Below, piece by piece: positions 8,300 to 18,161 of a stretch of 64,000 bases of DNA. The DNA lies in NCBI GenBank assembly GCA_910588065.1, contig CAJUPZ010000009.1:43442-107441 (forward strand), written 5' to 3'. The notes under the pieces are model-generated. The model ran no database searches, was not told the DNA's origin, and worked only from the letters and a program-made list of their open reading frames with translations. Positions within the stretch are counted from its first letter, which is position 1; each line of letters begins with the position of its first letter. This DNA is from an uncultured Muribaculaceae bacterium. GTDB taxonomy: Bacteria > Bacteroidota > Bacteroidia > Bacteroidales > Muribaculaceae. The translations under genes and the position numbers were made by a program.

Positions 8300-10770
8300 T
8301 TTCCGGAATTTCCATTGCCGCCGCCATTACCGCCACCGCTGTTTCCACCCATCACATCATCGTTTTGAATGGATTTGTTGACTTTCTTGACGCTTGTGGT
8401 CATTTTGCCGAAACGGTAGCTTACTGAGCAGCTGAAGTTTGTGAAATAGTTTATGTGGGTTACGGAGCGGGAGTGGTAGCCGTCGGCCCAGGAGGTGTTT
8501 ATATAGCGGGGATCTTTGATGCGTATGGGGTTTGATACGCTGAGCTGCACACTCAGGCGCTTCTCCTTGAGGAAGTTTCTGGTGGCTGTCAGGCCGGTGT
8601 ATGCACCGTTCCACCACCAGCTTGCACGGAATTTGGAGTTAAGTCCTTTGGGCGATATGTAGGAGTTGAACCAGAGCGACAGGTTTATGTCGTAGGGTAT
8701 TGTCTGGGCAATTCGGCCAAATACCATCTGCCCCCAGCCTTGGGCTTTCTCAAGAGTGTTGGGGTTGAAAATATAGTTGTAGTTGGCTCCACCGTTGAGC
8801 ATAACGCTTGTTTTTGTTGTCGGACGCCAGTTGACATACACTCGGGCACTGAAGTTTTTCATCTTGCCGCCGTTCTCGTATGTGGATGTGGTGTGGTTGC
8901 CGTCAACTGTCTGCACACCGATGATGTCGTTTGACGAGAAGCCATAATTTGCAGTGAGGCCGAGATTGAATTTGCTCTTCATGTAGTTGTACTGAAGGGT
9001 CAGGGAGTTTTTGCGCACGCTCTCCAGGTCGGGGTTGCCGAACGATGTGGAGTTGGGGCTTGTATTCACTGCAGGGTTGAGGTAGTGTATGCCCGGGCGC
9101 TGTATGCGCGAGCCGAAGGAGAGTTTCAGCGAGTTTGATACATTGGGGTTGAAGATGAGGCCTACATTTGGCACCCAGTCGCTCAGATTGGATGAGAAGG
9201 GCTCATCCTTGCCATCAAGGAATTTTGCTGACAGCCTTGAAAATTCGTAGCGGATGCCTGCGCGGGCTCCGAATTTGCCGAGGTTGAGTCTGTAGTCGGC
9301 GAAAATGGCACCTATGTTGGTGATATGCTTGAAGTTGCTGAACTCGTCGCAGTAGTTGAAATAATTATAGGTGTCCTTGCTGTGGTTGTCGCGGTATATG
9401 TATTTGCCACCGATGTCAAAGGTGTGGTGTTTGGCAAACGGGCGTGTCCAGTCAATCTGCAGGGTGTGCTCCATGCCTGTGGATTTGGTTTTGGAGTATA
9501 TGCCGGTGTAGGGCACGGGGAGAACATCGTAATCGGTATACTCGTTTGTGGATTCGGAGTTGCTCAGGTCGCTGCTCAGGCGGTACGAGAGGATGATGGA
9601 TTCGCCTTTGGTGCTTGTTGACCGCTGGTAGTTGACACTGCCGTTGATGTCGCCCCAGCCGGACGGCCCGCTGGTTCTGTGGGTGTTGTAGTAGTAGAGC
9701 CTTTCGCCGGCGCTGTTGAACATCCGGGTGCTGCTGTTGCCGTATGTTTTGGAGCTTGAATTATATCCTCCGAATTCAAAGGTGACAAGGTTCAGGGTGT
9801 CCGGTTCCCAGCTGCCTTCAAGTCCGTAGTAGCCGAAAATATTGTGTCCTCTGGAGTCGCTTTCGCTTTTGAGAATGTCGCCGGTCTGTTCGTATACGGT
9901 TTCGGATTCGGAATTGCTTTTGGTCTGCTTGCGGTTGGCATAGCTGAGTCCTCCGTAAAATGACATGGCGAATTTGTCGTACTGGGCTTGCAGCCACACA
10001 TTCGGTGTGGGGAAATATGAGGGGGTGGCGTAGCGCAGCGATATATTGCCCATGGCGCCTTTGGTCACAGTGTTTTTCATTGTGACGATGTTGAGGATGG
10101 CGCTCACCCCTTCGGCGTCCTCCCTTGCTCCAGGCTCTGTGATTACCTCGATTTTCTCAATCATATTTGCGGGGAGCGATTTGAAAATCTCCTTTGCGTT
10201 GCGCGAATATGAGTTGTTTGGGCGTCCGTTCTTGTAGATTTTGAAGTCGGTGGAGCCGTTGATTTTGATTGTGCCGTCGGCATCCACACTCACCATGGGC
10301 ACCTTGCGCAGCAGCTCGTCGAGCATCGAGGTTTTTGACTCTTCGTCGGCCTGCACATCGTAGCCGATGCGGTCAACTTCAAGCGACACAAGGGGTTTGG
10401 TGGCTACGACCTCCACAGTGGCGAGTTCGTTGTCCGACACTCTGGTTATAAGGGTGCCGAGGTTGGCCACCGGTCGTGATGCTGTAACCTCGAATGTTTT
10501 GTCGAGAGGGGCTTTACCCACAGAGTATATGTTGATACGATACTTTCCGGCAGCTTTCAGCGGGCGGTCAAACAAGCCTTTGTCATTGGTGACACCGGTT
10601 GATACCGGCTTAATGGAGTCGGTAAGAGTGAATATTTTTACTGTAGCATACATTTCGGGCTCACCTACGGAGTCTGTAACAGTGCCTTTGACCTTGAAAT
10701 CGGCCGCTGCGGCAGAGAGGGCTCCCGCGATGAGAAGCGATAAGGAGATAATGATTTTGAAACGTGACAT
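8296..10770 (-). CDS. Outer-membrane beta-barrel protein, TonB-receptor-like
   Basis: 824 residues with a signal peptide (MSRFKIIISLSLLIAGALSAAAA). A carboxypeptidase-regulatory-like beta domain follows (about 25-115), then a plug-like segment (SMLDELLRKVPMVSVDADGTIKINGS) and a long barrel of alternating aromatic strands, matching the 'outer membrane beta-barrel family' related to TonB-dependent receptors. The tail is low-complexity GGN repeats, not the usual terminal aromatic strand, which comes about 30 residues earlier (CSVSYRFGKM). No SusD partner is adjacent, so it is not an obvious SusCD glycan importer. The ligand cannot be read from sequence. Confidence 0.88.
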   Translation of the reverse strand: MSRFKIIISLSLLIAGALSAAAADFKVKGTVTDSVGEPEMYATVKIFTLTDSIKPVSTGVTNDKGLFDRPLKAAGKYRINIYSVGKAPLDKTFEVTASRPVANLGTLITRVSDNELATVEVVATKPLVSLEVDRIGYDVQADEESKTSMLDELLRKVPMVSVDADGTIKINGSTDFKIYKNGRPNNSYSRNAKEIFKSLPANMIEKIEVITEPGAREDAEGVSAILNIVTMKNTVTKGAMGNISLRYATPSYFPTPNVWLQAQYDKFAMSFYGGLSYANRKQTKSNSESETVYEQTGDILKSESDSRGHNIFGYYGLEGSWEPDTLNLVTFEFGGYNSSSKTYGNSSTRMFNSAGERLYYYNTHRTSGPSGWGDINGSVNYQRSTSTKGESIILSYRLSSDLSNSESTNEYTDYDVLPVPYTGIYSKTKSTGMEHTLQIDWTRPFAKHHTFDIGGKYIYRDNHSKDTYNYFNYCDEFSNFKHITNIGAIFADYRLNLGKFGARAGIRYEFSRLSAKFLDGKDEPFSSNLSDWVPNVGLIFNPNVSNSLKLSFGSRIQRPGIHYLNPAVNTSPNSTSFGNPDLESVRKNSLTLQYNYMKSKFNLGLTANYGFSSNDIIGVQTVDGNHTTSTYENGGKMKNFSARVYVNWRPTTKTSVMLNGGANYNYIFNPNTLEKAQGWGQMVFGRIAQTIPYDINLSLWFNSYISPKGLNSKFRASWWWNGAYTGLTATRNFLKEKRLSVQLSVSNPIRIKDPRYINTSWADGYHSRSVTHINYFTNFSCSVSYRFGKMTTSVKKVNKSIQNDDVMGGNSGGGNGGGNGNSGN

Positions 10771-10874
10771 ACTATGATTGGTTAATTGCGTTTGTGTTGA
10801 AAAACACCTATATGACGCAATTATTCAGATAAATGTTACACCCGGAGGTTGGGAGTAGGTATATTTAACAAGTG

Positions 10875-11435
10875 TTAACTATTCTCCTCGGCAGGAAATA
10901 GTTTGTCAGCCTCGTCAAGGTGGAAGTTTTTGGCAAGTGTGGCTATGAAGCGCGAAATCTGGCGTATGGCATCCTGGGTGGAGGGGGTTATCTCCTTACC
11001 GCTCAGCCTCATCATCAGCATGCCGTAGAGGGCGTTGAAGCAGGTTTCAATCTCGCCGGCTTTGTTTTCGCCGGCTTTGCTGCGCAGCTCCACAATATAG
11101 GGGAGTGTTTTGTAGAATTCAGCCGTGTAGTCGGGGAAGCGGGGGGCTTTCAGCAGAGCCTGATGCAGGTCCACGAGCTGGATTATGACATTTTTATTGA
11201 GCTGCAGGTGGCCTGATTTCTCAACCCCCTCGCGGCGCATCATGTCAATTAGCGATTCATACCATTCGGTCATCTCCTTGCGCTGGGCATCGCTCAGCCC
11301 GGGGTATCTGTCAATGACAGAGGCTTGGATTTTTGCAAGGTCAAGGCCGTTTGCGCGGATAATATCCTCGATCTGCCACATATACAGCAGGTATTCTGCA
11401 ATGTTTTCTTTTCGTTTGAGAGAAGCGGTAATCAT
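10875..11435 (-). CDS. DUF4924 family protein
   Basis: 186 residues, all helical, with no signal peptide or membrane segment. The ATG at 11435 was chosen because the family begins with a conserved '(M)xKRKENIAEYLLYMWQIED' stretch and because it overlaps the stop of the upstream gene as ATGA (11432-11435), typical of translational coupling. The in-frame codons further upstream encode only Arg/Ser-rich shadow sequence. It is the last gene of the MATE-mgsA-FAD oxidoreductase operon. Function is unknown for this Bacteroidota-specific family. Confidence 0.8.
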   Translation of the reverse strand: MITASLKRKENIAEYLLYMWQIEDIIRANGLDLAKIQASVIDRYPGLSDAQRKEMTEWYESLIDMMRREGVEKSGHLQLNKNVIIQLVDLHQALLKAPRFPDYTAEFYKTLPYIVELRSKAGENKAGEIETCFNALYGMLMMRLSGKEITPSTQDAIRQISRFIATLAKNFHLDEADKLFPAEENS

Positions 11436-13003
11436 GATTGCTGTAGTTTGAGATTTGCGGCGAGTGCTTCGGCGCACCGTATGCCGTCGACTGCGGCTGA
11501 CACTATGCCGCCGGCATAGCCGGCTCCTTCGCCGCATGGATAGAGCCCGGGGTGGGATACAGACTGCAGTGATTCGGCATCGCGCACCACTCTCACAGGC
11601 GAGGAGGTGCGGGTCTCCGGTCCGATAACGGTGGCTTTAGGGGTGAGGAATCCACGGAATTTTCTGCCGAATTCCTCAAAGCCTTTGCGCAGTCTGCGCG
11701 ATATCGGTTCGGGCAACAGCTCATCGACACGGCCCGGGTGTATGCCGGGAGCGTATGAGCTGTCGGCAAGGTTTGCCGACGGTGAGGCGTTTACAAAGTC
11801 GGTCATTCTCTGGGCGGGTGCATTCTGGGTGCCGTCGCCGCTGTTGAAAAAGCGTCGCTCTATCATTTCCTGATAACGCATAACCTTTAAAATAGGTTCA
11901 CCGGGTGTGTCCTCGACATCTTCAGGCAGCACTTCAACCACCATGCCGGAGTTTGCCCATTTGGTGCCTCGGTTTGATGGTGACATACCGTTCACAACCA
12001 TCTGTCCGGGCTCGCTTGCTGCCGGAATGATGAAACCGCCGGGACACATGCAGAACGAATATACCGCTCTGCCGTCAACCCTTGTGAGCATGGTGTATTC
12101 GGCCGGCGGCAGATATTTTCCGCGGCCGGCGGGGTTGTGGTAGCGTATGGAGTCGATGAGCTGCTGGGGGTGTTCGAGGCGCACACCCACCGCAATGCCC
12201 TTTGGCTCGGCCTGGATTCCGGCATTTACAATGTGCTCGTAAACATCGCGCGCGCTGTGGCCGGTGGCGAGTATCACCGGCCCGGATACAGTGCCAGCGG
12301 TGGTGTCTACTCCCACAGTAGTGTTGTCCTTGGAGAGGATGGCGGTCATTCTTGTGGAGAATCTCACTTCTCCACCGCAGCGCTCAATGGTTTTGCGCAT
12401 CGCCTTGATGACCTCGGGAAGCTTGTCGGTACCGATATGGGGGTGGGCATCGATGAGTATCGATTCATCGGCTCCGTGCTGGCAGAAGATGTTGAGCACA
12501 GTGTCGATATTGCCCCTTTTTTTACTTCGGGTATATAGCTTGCCATCCGAATATGCGCCGGCTCCGCCTTCGCCGAAGCAGTAGTTGGAGTCGGGATCCA
12601 CAGCTCCCTCGCGGGCAATCATGGCCATATCCTTGCGGCGTGAGTCAACATCCTTGCCGCGCTCTATCACCACCGGTTTCACTCCGAGCTGAATAAGGCG
12701 CAGGGCGGCGAACAGTCCGGCGGGTCCGGCGCCGACAACCACGGCCTGAGGGGCATCCTCCGGCAGCCTGTCAAAGGTTTCAGGCTTGCACAGCGACAGG
12801 TCAGAGGGCTTTTCGTCAACATACACATTGAGGCTCAGCTCCACAGCCACTCTTTTCTGGCGGGCGTCGATGGAGCGCCTTGTGATGACAATATCTGCAA
12901 TACGGTTTGCATCAATGCCGAGCCGGGTGCTGGCCAGGCCTGTCAGGCGCAAGGGTGATGCCGCTGTCGCGGGGTCTGTACGCAGTTGGAGTGAGTGAAT
13001 CAT
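11432..13003 (-). CDS. FAD-dependent oxidoreductase (COG2509-type)
   Basis: 523 residues. An N-terminal alpha/beta domain of about 90 residues precedes a classic dinucleotide-binding fold (VVVGAGPAGLFAALRLIQLG, with the acidic VIERG end at about residue 115). Conserved segments CFGEGGAGAYSDGKL, ATGHSARDVYE and the C-terminal PCGEGAGYAGGIVSAAVDG mark the 'uncharacterised FAD-dependent dehydrogenase' family. The substrate is unknown; cytosolic by lack of signals. It sits 6 bp after mgsA and overlaps DUF4924, so all are in one transcript. Confidence 0.88.
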   Translation of the reverse strand: MIHSLQLRTDPATAASPLRLTGLASTRLGIDANRIADIVITRRSIDARQKRVAVELSLNVYVDEKPSDLSLCKPETFDRLPEDAPQAVVVGAGPAGLFAALRLIQLGVKPVVIERGKDVDSRRKDMAMIAREGAVDPDSNYCFGEGGAGAYSDGKLYTRSKKRGNIDTVLNIFCQHGADESILIDAHPHIGTDKLPEVIKAMRKTIERCGGEVRFSTRMTAILSKDNTTVGVDTTAGTVSGPVILATGHSARDVYEHIVNAGIQAEPKGIAVGVRLEHPQQLIDSIRYHNPAGRGKYLPPAEYTMLTRVDGRAVYSFCMCPGGFIIPAASEPGQMVVNGMSPSNRGTKWANSGMVVEVLPEDVEDTPGEPILKVMRYQEMIERRFFNSGDGTQNAPAQRMTDFVNASPSANLADSSYAPGIHPGRVDELLPEPISRRLRKGFEEFGRKFRGFLTPKATVIGPETRTSSPVRVVRDAESLQSVSHPGLYPCGEGAGYAGGIVSAAVDGIRCAEALAANLKLQQS

Positions 13004-13009
13004 CGGAGC

Positions 13010-13456
13010 TTATTTTCTGTCAAATTTCTGGTATGTCTGAGGTTGCGGGGTGTATGAGTCGTCATCCCACAGATTGCTTGAAATCATGAGGTCGGCGCTG
13101 ATGCGGTTGCAGGCGATAGGCACATTGTGGAGTCTGCATTGGCGCAGCAGCATCTGGATGTCGGCTTCGTGGGGCTGGGCGTTGAGGTCGTCTATAAGAA
13201 ACACGGCGAGGTCAATCTCGTTTCGCACCACCATAGCTGCGATCTCGGCGTCGCCACCCATCGGGCCGCTGTTCATGCATCTGATGTCGGCGTTGATTCC
13301 CGCGTCTTCAAAAGCTTTGCGGATGAGGCCGCCGGTAGTGCCGGTGCACACCAGCTTGTGATGCGACAGGAATTCGGCATTGAATTTGGCCCAGTCAACC
13401 ATGTCGGCCTTGCGCTGGTCATGGGCAACGAGTGCGATAGTAAGCTGTCTGTTCAT
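13010..13456 (-). CDS. mgsA: Methylglyoxal synthase
   Basis: 148 residues. The enzyme converts dihydroxyacetone phosphate to methylglyoxal and phosphate, a bypass that relieves sugar-phosphate stress. Visible hallmarks are the N-terminal IALVAHDQRKADMVDW, the phosphate-binding TGTTG, the catalytic region GPMGGDAEI (Asp of GGD) and the HEADIQMLL histidine segment. The length fits the family (about 150). It overlaps the MATE gene by 4 bp upstream (ATGA, 13453-13456), which couples it to an exporter; whether that pump handles methylglyoxal products is only speculation. Confidence 0.95.
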   Translation of the reverse strand: MNRQLTIALVAHDQRKADMVDWAKFNAEFLSHHKLVCTGTTGGLIRKAFEDAGINADIRCMNSGPMGGDAEIAAMVVRNEIDLAVFLIDDLNAQPHEADIQMLLRQCRLHNVPIACNRISADLMISSNLWDDDSYTPQPQTYQKFDRK

Positions 13457-14838
13457 TTTGAGGTGAGTGTTACAGGTGGCTGAAGTTTATGTTTTGATGT
13501 CTGGTACCACAGCGTTGCTATGGCGAATATGAAGGCGATGAGGTCGCTGGCACACATGCTTGCCCACACACCGTCAACACCGTAGTAGCGCGGCAATATA
13601 ATCAGGAAAGGAATAAGGAAGAGCAGCTGGCGTGTGAGCGACAGGAATATCGACAGTTTGGGCTTGCCGACACTCTGAAAGAAGTTTTGTATCACAATCT
13701 GACACCCCACAACCGGATAAAAAATGAAGTATATCCTGAATCCGCGGCGCGCAATGTCAATGAGGGTTTCGTCGATAGTGAACAGACGGCTCACAGTGTC
13801 AGGCATAAGCTCTGTGATTATGCAGCCGGTGGTGGTGATGGCCACGCCGAGTAAAATGCCTATGCGCAGGGTGCGGGTGACACGCTCCCACTGCCCGGCG
13901 CCGTAGTTGAACCCGAGGATGGGCTGCATACCCTGGGTTACTCCGAACACTATCATCACAAAAAACATTGTGGTGCGGTTGAGAATGCCGTAGGCACCCA
14001 CAGAAAGGTTGCCGGCGTCGCTGCCATAGTCAAGCAGCGCCTTGTTGATGAAAATCACCACAACGCAGGCGCATATATTCATCAGAAAAGGGGAGAGGCC
14101 AATGGCATAGATGCGCTTGATGATGCCTGGAGTGAACCACCTGCGGCGCAGCTTGAGATGCACAAAACTGCTTTTTGACACAAAGTGCCACACCACCCAC
14201 ACGCACGCAACGCTCTGGGCGCAGATTGTGGCGAAGGCGGCTCCCTTGATGCCCCATCCGAAGTGGAAAATGAAAATCGGAGCCAGCGCCACATTTGCCG
14301 CCACCGATATAAGGGCACTCACCATTGCCTTACGTGGATAGCCTGTTGCACGCATCAGGTTGTTGAGTCCTATGAATACGTAGCTTATGGGGGTGCCGTA
14401 GAGAATCACGGTCATGAACTCGCGGGCATAGCTGATTGTCTCGTCGGTAGCTCCGAAGAAATACAATATCTCATCGAGAAACAGCAGAGTGAGCCCTCCG
14501 AACACCACCGCATGGATAAGACACATCAGGCACACATTATTGACAACATCCGTTGCCCGGTCTATATTCTTCTGACCCAGAAAAATAGAGGAAATTGTTG
14601 CACCGCCGACAGCTATGAGAGTACAGAAGGCTATTACAAGATTCATCAGAGGAAAAGATATCGCAAGCCCGGCGATAGCCATAGCGCCCACGCCCCTGCC
14701 GATGAAGATACTGTCTACTATATTATATAATGAGGTGGCAACACTCGCAATGATGGCCGGCACGGAATATTGCACCAGCAGCTTGCCTATCGGCTTGGAG
14801 CCAAGGCTCATGGGAGATGTTGAACTGGAACTCTGCAT
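13453..14838 (-). CDS. MATE family efflux transporter
   Basis: 461 residues with twelve predicted membrane helices in two homologous halves; the family signature is seen near the N-terminus (PAIIASVATSLYNIVDSIFIG) and in the second half (FGVTQGMQPILGFNYGAG). MATE proteins exchange Na+ or H+ for drugs or metabolites. The start at 14838 gives a short polar leader before the first helix. It is first in an operon with mgsA, the oxidoreductase and DUF4924, and a good promoter lies 73 bp upstream. The substrate is unknown. Confidence 0.9.
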   Translation of the reverse strand: MQSSSSTSPMSLGSKPIGKLLVQYSVPAIIASVATSLYNIVDSIFIGRGVGAMAIAGLAISFPLMNLVIAFCTLIAVGGATISSIFLGQKNIDRATDVVNNVCLMCLIHAVVFGGLTLLFLDEILYFFGATDETISYAREFMTVILYGTPISYVFIGLNNLMRATGYPRKAMVSALISVAANVALAPIFIFHFGWGIKGAAFATICAQSVACVWVVWHFVSKSSFVHLKLRRRWFTPGIIKRIYAIGLSPFLMNICACVVVIFINKALLDYGSDAGNLSVGAYGILNRTTMFFVMIVFGVTQGMQPILGFNYGAGQWERVTRTLRIGILLGVAITTTGCIITELMPDTVSRLFTIDETLIDIARRGFRIYFIFYPVVGCQIVIQNFFQSVGKPKLSIFLSLTRQLLFLIPFLIILPRYYGVDGVWASMCASDLIAFIFAIATLWYQTSKHKLQPPVTLTSK

Positions 14839-14910
14839 ACCTCTGGAGTTGAAACAAATGAACGCGCGCCCGCGGCTCGCCGCTGCGGGTTTGCTCTACT
14901 AATTAAATTG

Positions 14911-14941
14911 CAAAAGTAGTCAAATAGTTCATACCCCGCAA
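14911..14941 (-). promoter_or_regulatory. Promoter of the MATE-mgsA operon
   Basis: On the minus strand, TACTTTTG (14911-14918) matches the Bacteroidota -7 consensus TAnnTTTG, with TTG (14939-14941) 20 nt upstream as the -33 element. Confidence 0.6.
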
Positions 14942-14975
14942 TTTTTGTTATCAACACCCCACAGCACCGTTAAAA

Positions 14976-17900
14976 TCACTCGGGTCTATAAAACTCGCCG
15001 CCGGAGATGTCGAAGAACCGGTCAAAAAACTCTTTCAGTTTGGCTATTACAGTTTTCTTCTTCTCAGTCCGCTTGGAACCGGCTCCGCCGAATAAGCCCA
15101 TTGGCGGAAGTATCTCGGCAATGGCGGTGCCGCTCTCTTTCACGCCGCCCTCGCGGAATGATTGACTGACAAAATCAAGAGTCTTGTCGCGTTTGAGATT
15201 CTCTGCGGTGATAATCTCCTCAATCTGCTTTTGTTGGCTTTGACGCACAAAATCATGCCATTGGTCGTGGACGTCGTTTTCGGGTGTATGCCTCTCGATG
15301 AAGTCTTCAATAAGTTCTTTCTTGTTGCGGAGGTCAGGAGAGGCCTCGACCGATTTCATAGCCTTAATGATAATCTCGCGGTCGTGGTTCTCATCGCCGT
15401 CAAGCTGACCCACAAGAAACAGAATGTAGTCGATATTGATTTCAATAGACTTCATCAGCTCCATCTCGAAAACGAGGTCATCATTGATGTTTGTCAGCTC
15501 ACCTTTCTTCGGACGGTATTTGTCGTGCAGCTCATTGTAGAAACCTCGGTAATCGACAAAGTCATCGTCTGAAATGATGTGATTGTGAGCAAATTCATCG
15601 AAGGTCACAAGGATGTTGTACGCCCGAAGTATAGTGCCGAACAGCTTGATAAACTCTTTCTCAGCTGTTTCTCCAAGTATCGGAGTGCCGAGAGGAAATT
15701 TAGCAAGCAGTTCCTCTATAAGTTCTTTCCAACCGGGATGATGTTTGTCCTGCTCATCATCATAGCCGAGGAAATAGTCATCAAAAGTCTTCAGTAAGAT
15801 AAGCCCGGAGGCAGCTTTGTTGCCAAACAGTTGCAGGCAGTCGTTTGTGGGCTTTTCAAGATTTCGGAAACAGACTATATTTCCGTGGTCTTTGATGGAG
15901 TTGAGTATACGGTTGGTGCGCGAATAGGCTTGCAGCAATCCGTGGTAACGCAGGTTTTTGTCAACCCACAGAGTGTTGAGCGTAGTGGCGTCGAAGCCTG
16001 TGAGGAACATATTCACGACAATGAGCAAATCGACTTCGCGGTTTTTCATACGCAGTGACAGGTCTTTGTAGTAGTTCTGGAACTTGTCCGCCGAAGTGTC
16101 ATAGCTTGTGCCGAACATGGCGTTGTAGTCTGCTATGCAATCTTCAAGAAAATCGCGGCTCGACTGGTCGAGTCCTTCGGTATCCTCAGGCGATTCATCC
16201 TCTGTGTCAGCGTTAGGCGAGTAGCTGAAGATAGTTGCGATTTTAAGACGCTTGTCGGGAGGCAGAAGTTCATTTTGCTTTTGCAACTCTGTGTAATATA
16301 GCTTGACAAACGGTATGGAGGCGACTGCGAAGATAGAGTTGAAGCCGGTGAGCCGTGTTTTGGCTTTAACCTCGTGTACCTTGTTGCGGTCTTTGGCGGT
16401 TGCCACTTCATCGATATTGGTAAGTTTGGAAAAAGAGTAGCTGCGGGCATCTCGGAGGGTTTTCTGAGCGAAGTGCTCCATGATGTATTTAGACACCAGT
16501 GAGATACGCTCGGGAGCCATCAATGCTCGCTCACGGTCTATGTTGCTCACCTGCTCGTCAAGGATTTCATCTTCCTCACGCATGGTGCGTATATAATCAA
16601 CCTTAAATGGCAACACGTTTTGGTCGCGGATGGCATCAACTATCGTATAGCTGTGGAGTTGGTCGCCGAAAGCGCCCTCGGTAGTTGTGAACTCGACATT
16701 GCGAATTGCTCCGGCATTGTCGGGAAATATCGGTGTGCCGGTAAAACCGAACATATGATATTTCTTGAATTTCTTGGTGATAGCTTTGTGCATATCGCCA
16801 AATTGAGAGCGGTGACACTCGTCGAAGATCAGAACGGTGTGCTGGCCGTAAACCTTATGCTGCGGATTGCGGGCTATGAAGTTTGAGAGCTTCTGAATGG
16901 TTGTGATGATGATTCGGGCATTAGGGTCATCGAGCTGTTTTTTTAGCACTGCGGTCGATCCGTTGGAGTTTGCCGCGCCTTTCTCAAAGCGGTCATACTC
17001 TTTCATCGTCTGATAGTCAAGGTCTTTGCGGTCAACGACAAAGAGCACCTTGTCAATATTATCAAGCCGTGATGCAAGCCGCGCTGTTTTGAATGATGTG
17101 AGGGTCTTTCCTGAGCCTGTTGTATGCCATATATAGCCGCCACCTTCGCGCTTGCCGTAAGTTTTGGCGTTGGTTGAGGTTTTGATACGCAGCAAAATCT
17201 CCTCTGTGGCAGCAATCTGATATGGGCGCATCACCAGCAAAAGATTCTCCGACGTGAATACACAATATTTGGTGATAATGTTGAGCAGGGTATGCTTTGA
17301 GAAAAATGTCTGGGTGAAGTCCATCAGGTCATATACAGGCACATTGCTCTTGGTTGCCCAGTATGAGGTGAATTCAAACGAGTTTGAAGTTTGCTTCTTC
17401 CCTTTTCCAGTACCATTTTTCTGATTGGTTTTGCTGACGGCATCACGGGTGGTATTGCTGTAATACTTGGTCAGTGTGCCGTTGGAAATTACGAATATCT
17501 GCACAAACTCATATAGCCCGCATCCGGCCCAAAATGAATCGCGCTGATAGCGGTCAATTTGGTTGAAGGCATCCTTTAAGCTCACACCGCGTCGCTTTAG
17601 CTCAACATGCACGAGTGGCAGACCATTGACGAGTATGGTCACATCATAACGGTTGTCAAACGCTCCACCTTCCGGCACATACTGGTTGATTACTTGGAGC
17701 GAATTGTTGTGTATGTTGGTTTTGTCGATAAGCGACATATTGATGAGTGAGCCGTCAGGACGTGTCCAAGCCTTGACGCTGTCCTCCTGTATAATCTTGG
17801 TCTTTTCAACTATACCCATATTCGGGTTGCCGATATATTTATTGAAGAAGTCGGTCCACTCCTTATCCTCAAAAATAATATTGTTGAGTCGTTCCAACTG

Positions 17901-18095
17901 GTGGCGGAGGTTGGCAATCAACTCTTTTTCGGATGTGATTGTCAGATATTCGTATGCCTGGCGAGTGAGCCGTTTGATGAAGTCACTCTCCATCTCAGCT
18001 TCACTCTGATATTGCGCGGCACTGTAATAACCCGGCTCGAACTCGGCAACAACCGTCGATTCCGGATTTTCGCTTATAAGGTCATAGTTAGTCAT
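14976..18095 (-). CDS. hsdR: Type I restriction enzyme, R subunit
   Basis: 1039 residues. HsdR supplies the ATP-driven DNA translocase and nuclease of the type I complex. The N-terminal nuclease domain shows the D...ExK-type core (DVTILVNGLPLVHVELKRRG). The SF2 motor follows with Walker A HTTGSGKT near residue 328, DECHRSQFG (motif II) near 424, TGTP (motif III) and the later motif region LLIVVNMFLTGFDAT. A helical C-terminal domain probably docks on HsdM/S. It is last in the operon, 66 bp after the four-helix-suffix gene, with a 9-nt periodic repeat in that gap. Length is full, so restriction should be active when a functional HsdS is made. Confidence 0.95.
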   Translation of the reverse strand: MTNYDLISENPESTVVAEFEPGYYSAAQYQSEAEMESDFIKRLTRQAYEYLTITSEKELIANLRHQLERLNNIIFEDKEWTDFFNKYIGNPNMGIVEKTKIIQEDSVKAWTRPDGSLINMSLIDKTNIHNNSLQVINQYVPEGGAFDNRYDVTILVNGLPLVHVELKRRGVSLKDAFNQIDRYQRDSFWAGCGLYEFVQIFVISNGTLTKYYSNTTRDAVSKTNQKNGTGKGKKQTSNSFEFTSYWATKSNVPVYDLMDFTQTFFSKHTLLNIITKYCVFTSENLLLVMRPYQIAATEEILLRIKTSTNAKTYGKREGGGYIWHTTGSGKTLTSFKTARLASRLDNIDKVLFVVDRKDLDYQTMKEYDRFEKGAANSNGSTAVLKKQLDDPNARIIITTIQKLSNFIARNPQHKVYGQHTVLIFDECHRSQFGDMHKAITKKFKKYHMFGFTGTPIFPDNAGAIRNVEFTTTEGAFGDQLHSYTIVDAIRDQNVLPFKVDYIRTMREEDEILDEQVSNIDRERALMAPERISLVSKYIMEHFAQKTLRDARSYSFSKLTNIDEVATAKDRNKVHEVKAKTRLTGFNSIFAVASIPFVKLYYTELQKQNELLPPDKRLKIATIFSYSPNADTEDESPEDTEGLDQSSRDFLEDCIADYNAMFGTSYDTSADKFQNYYKDLSLRMKNREVDLLIVVNMFLTGFDATTLNTLWVDKNLRYHGLLQAYSRTNRILNSIKDHGNIVCFRNLEKPTNDCLQLFGNKAASGLILLKTFDDYFLGYDDEQDKHHPGWKELIEELLAKFPLGTPILGETAEKEFIKLFGTILRAYNILVTFDEFAHNHIISDDDFVDYRGFYNELHDKYRPKKGELTNINDDLVFEMELMKSIEINIDYILFLVGQLDGDENHDREIIIKAMKSVEASPDLRNKKELIEDFIERHTPENDVHDQWHDFVRQSQQKQIEEIITAENLKRDKTLDFVSQSFREGGVKESGTAIAEILPPMGLFGGAGSKRTEKKKTVIAKLKEFFDRFFDISGGEFYRPE

Positions 18096-18121
18096 AAATG
18101 CTTGCTTTTTTAGGGCTTAAG

Positions 18122-18157
18122 GTCTTTAAAGTCATTAAAGTCCTTAAGGACATTAAT
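18122..18157. repeat. 9-nt periodic intergenic repeat
   Basis: Four consecutive 9-mers GTCTTTAAA, GTCATTAAA, GTCCTTAAG and GACATTAAT fill most of the gap between the four-helix-suffix gene and hsdR. The same family recurs, in opposite orientation, at 31257-31313. Confidence 0.7.
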
Positions 18158-18161
18158 GTTA

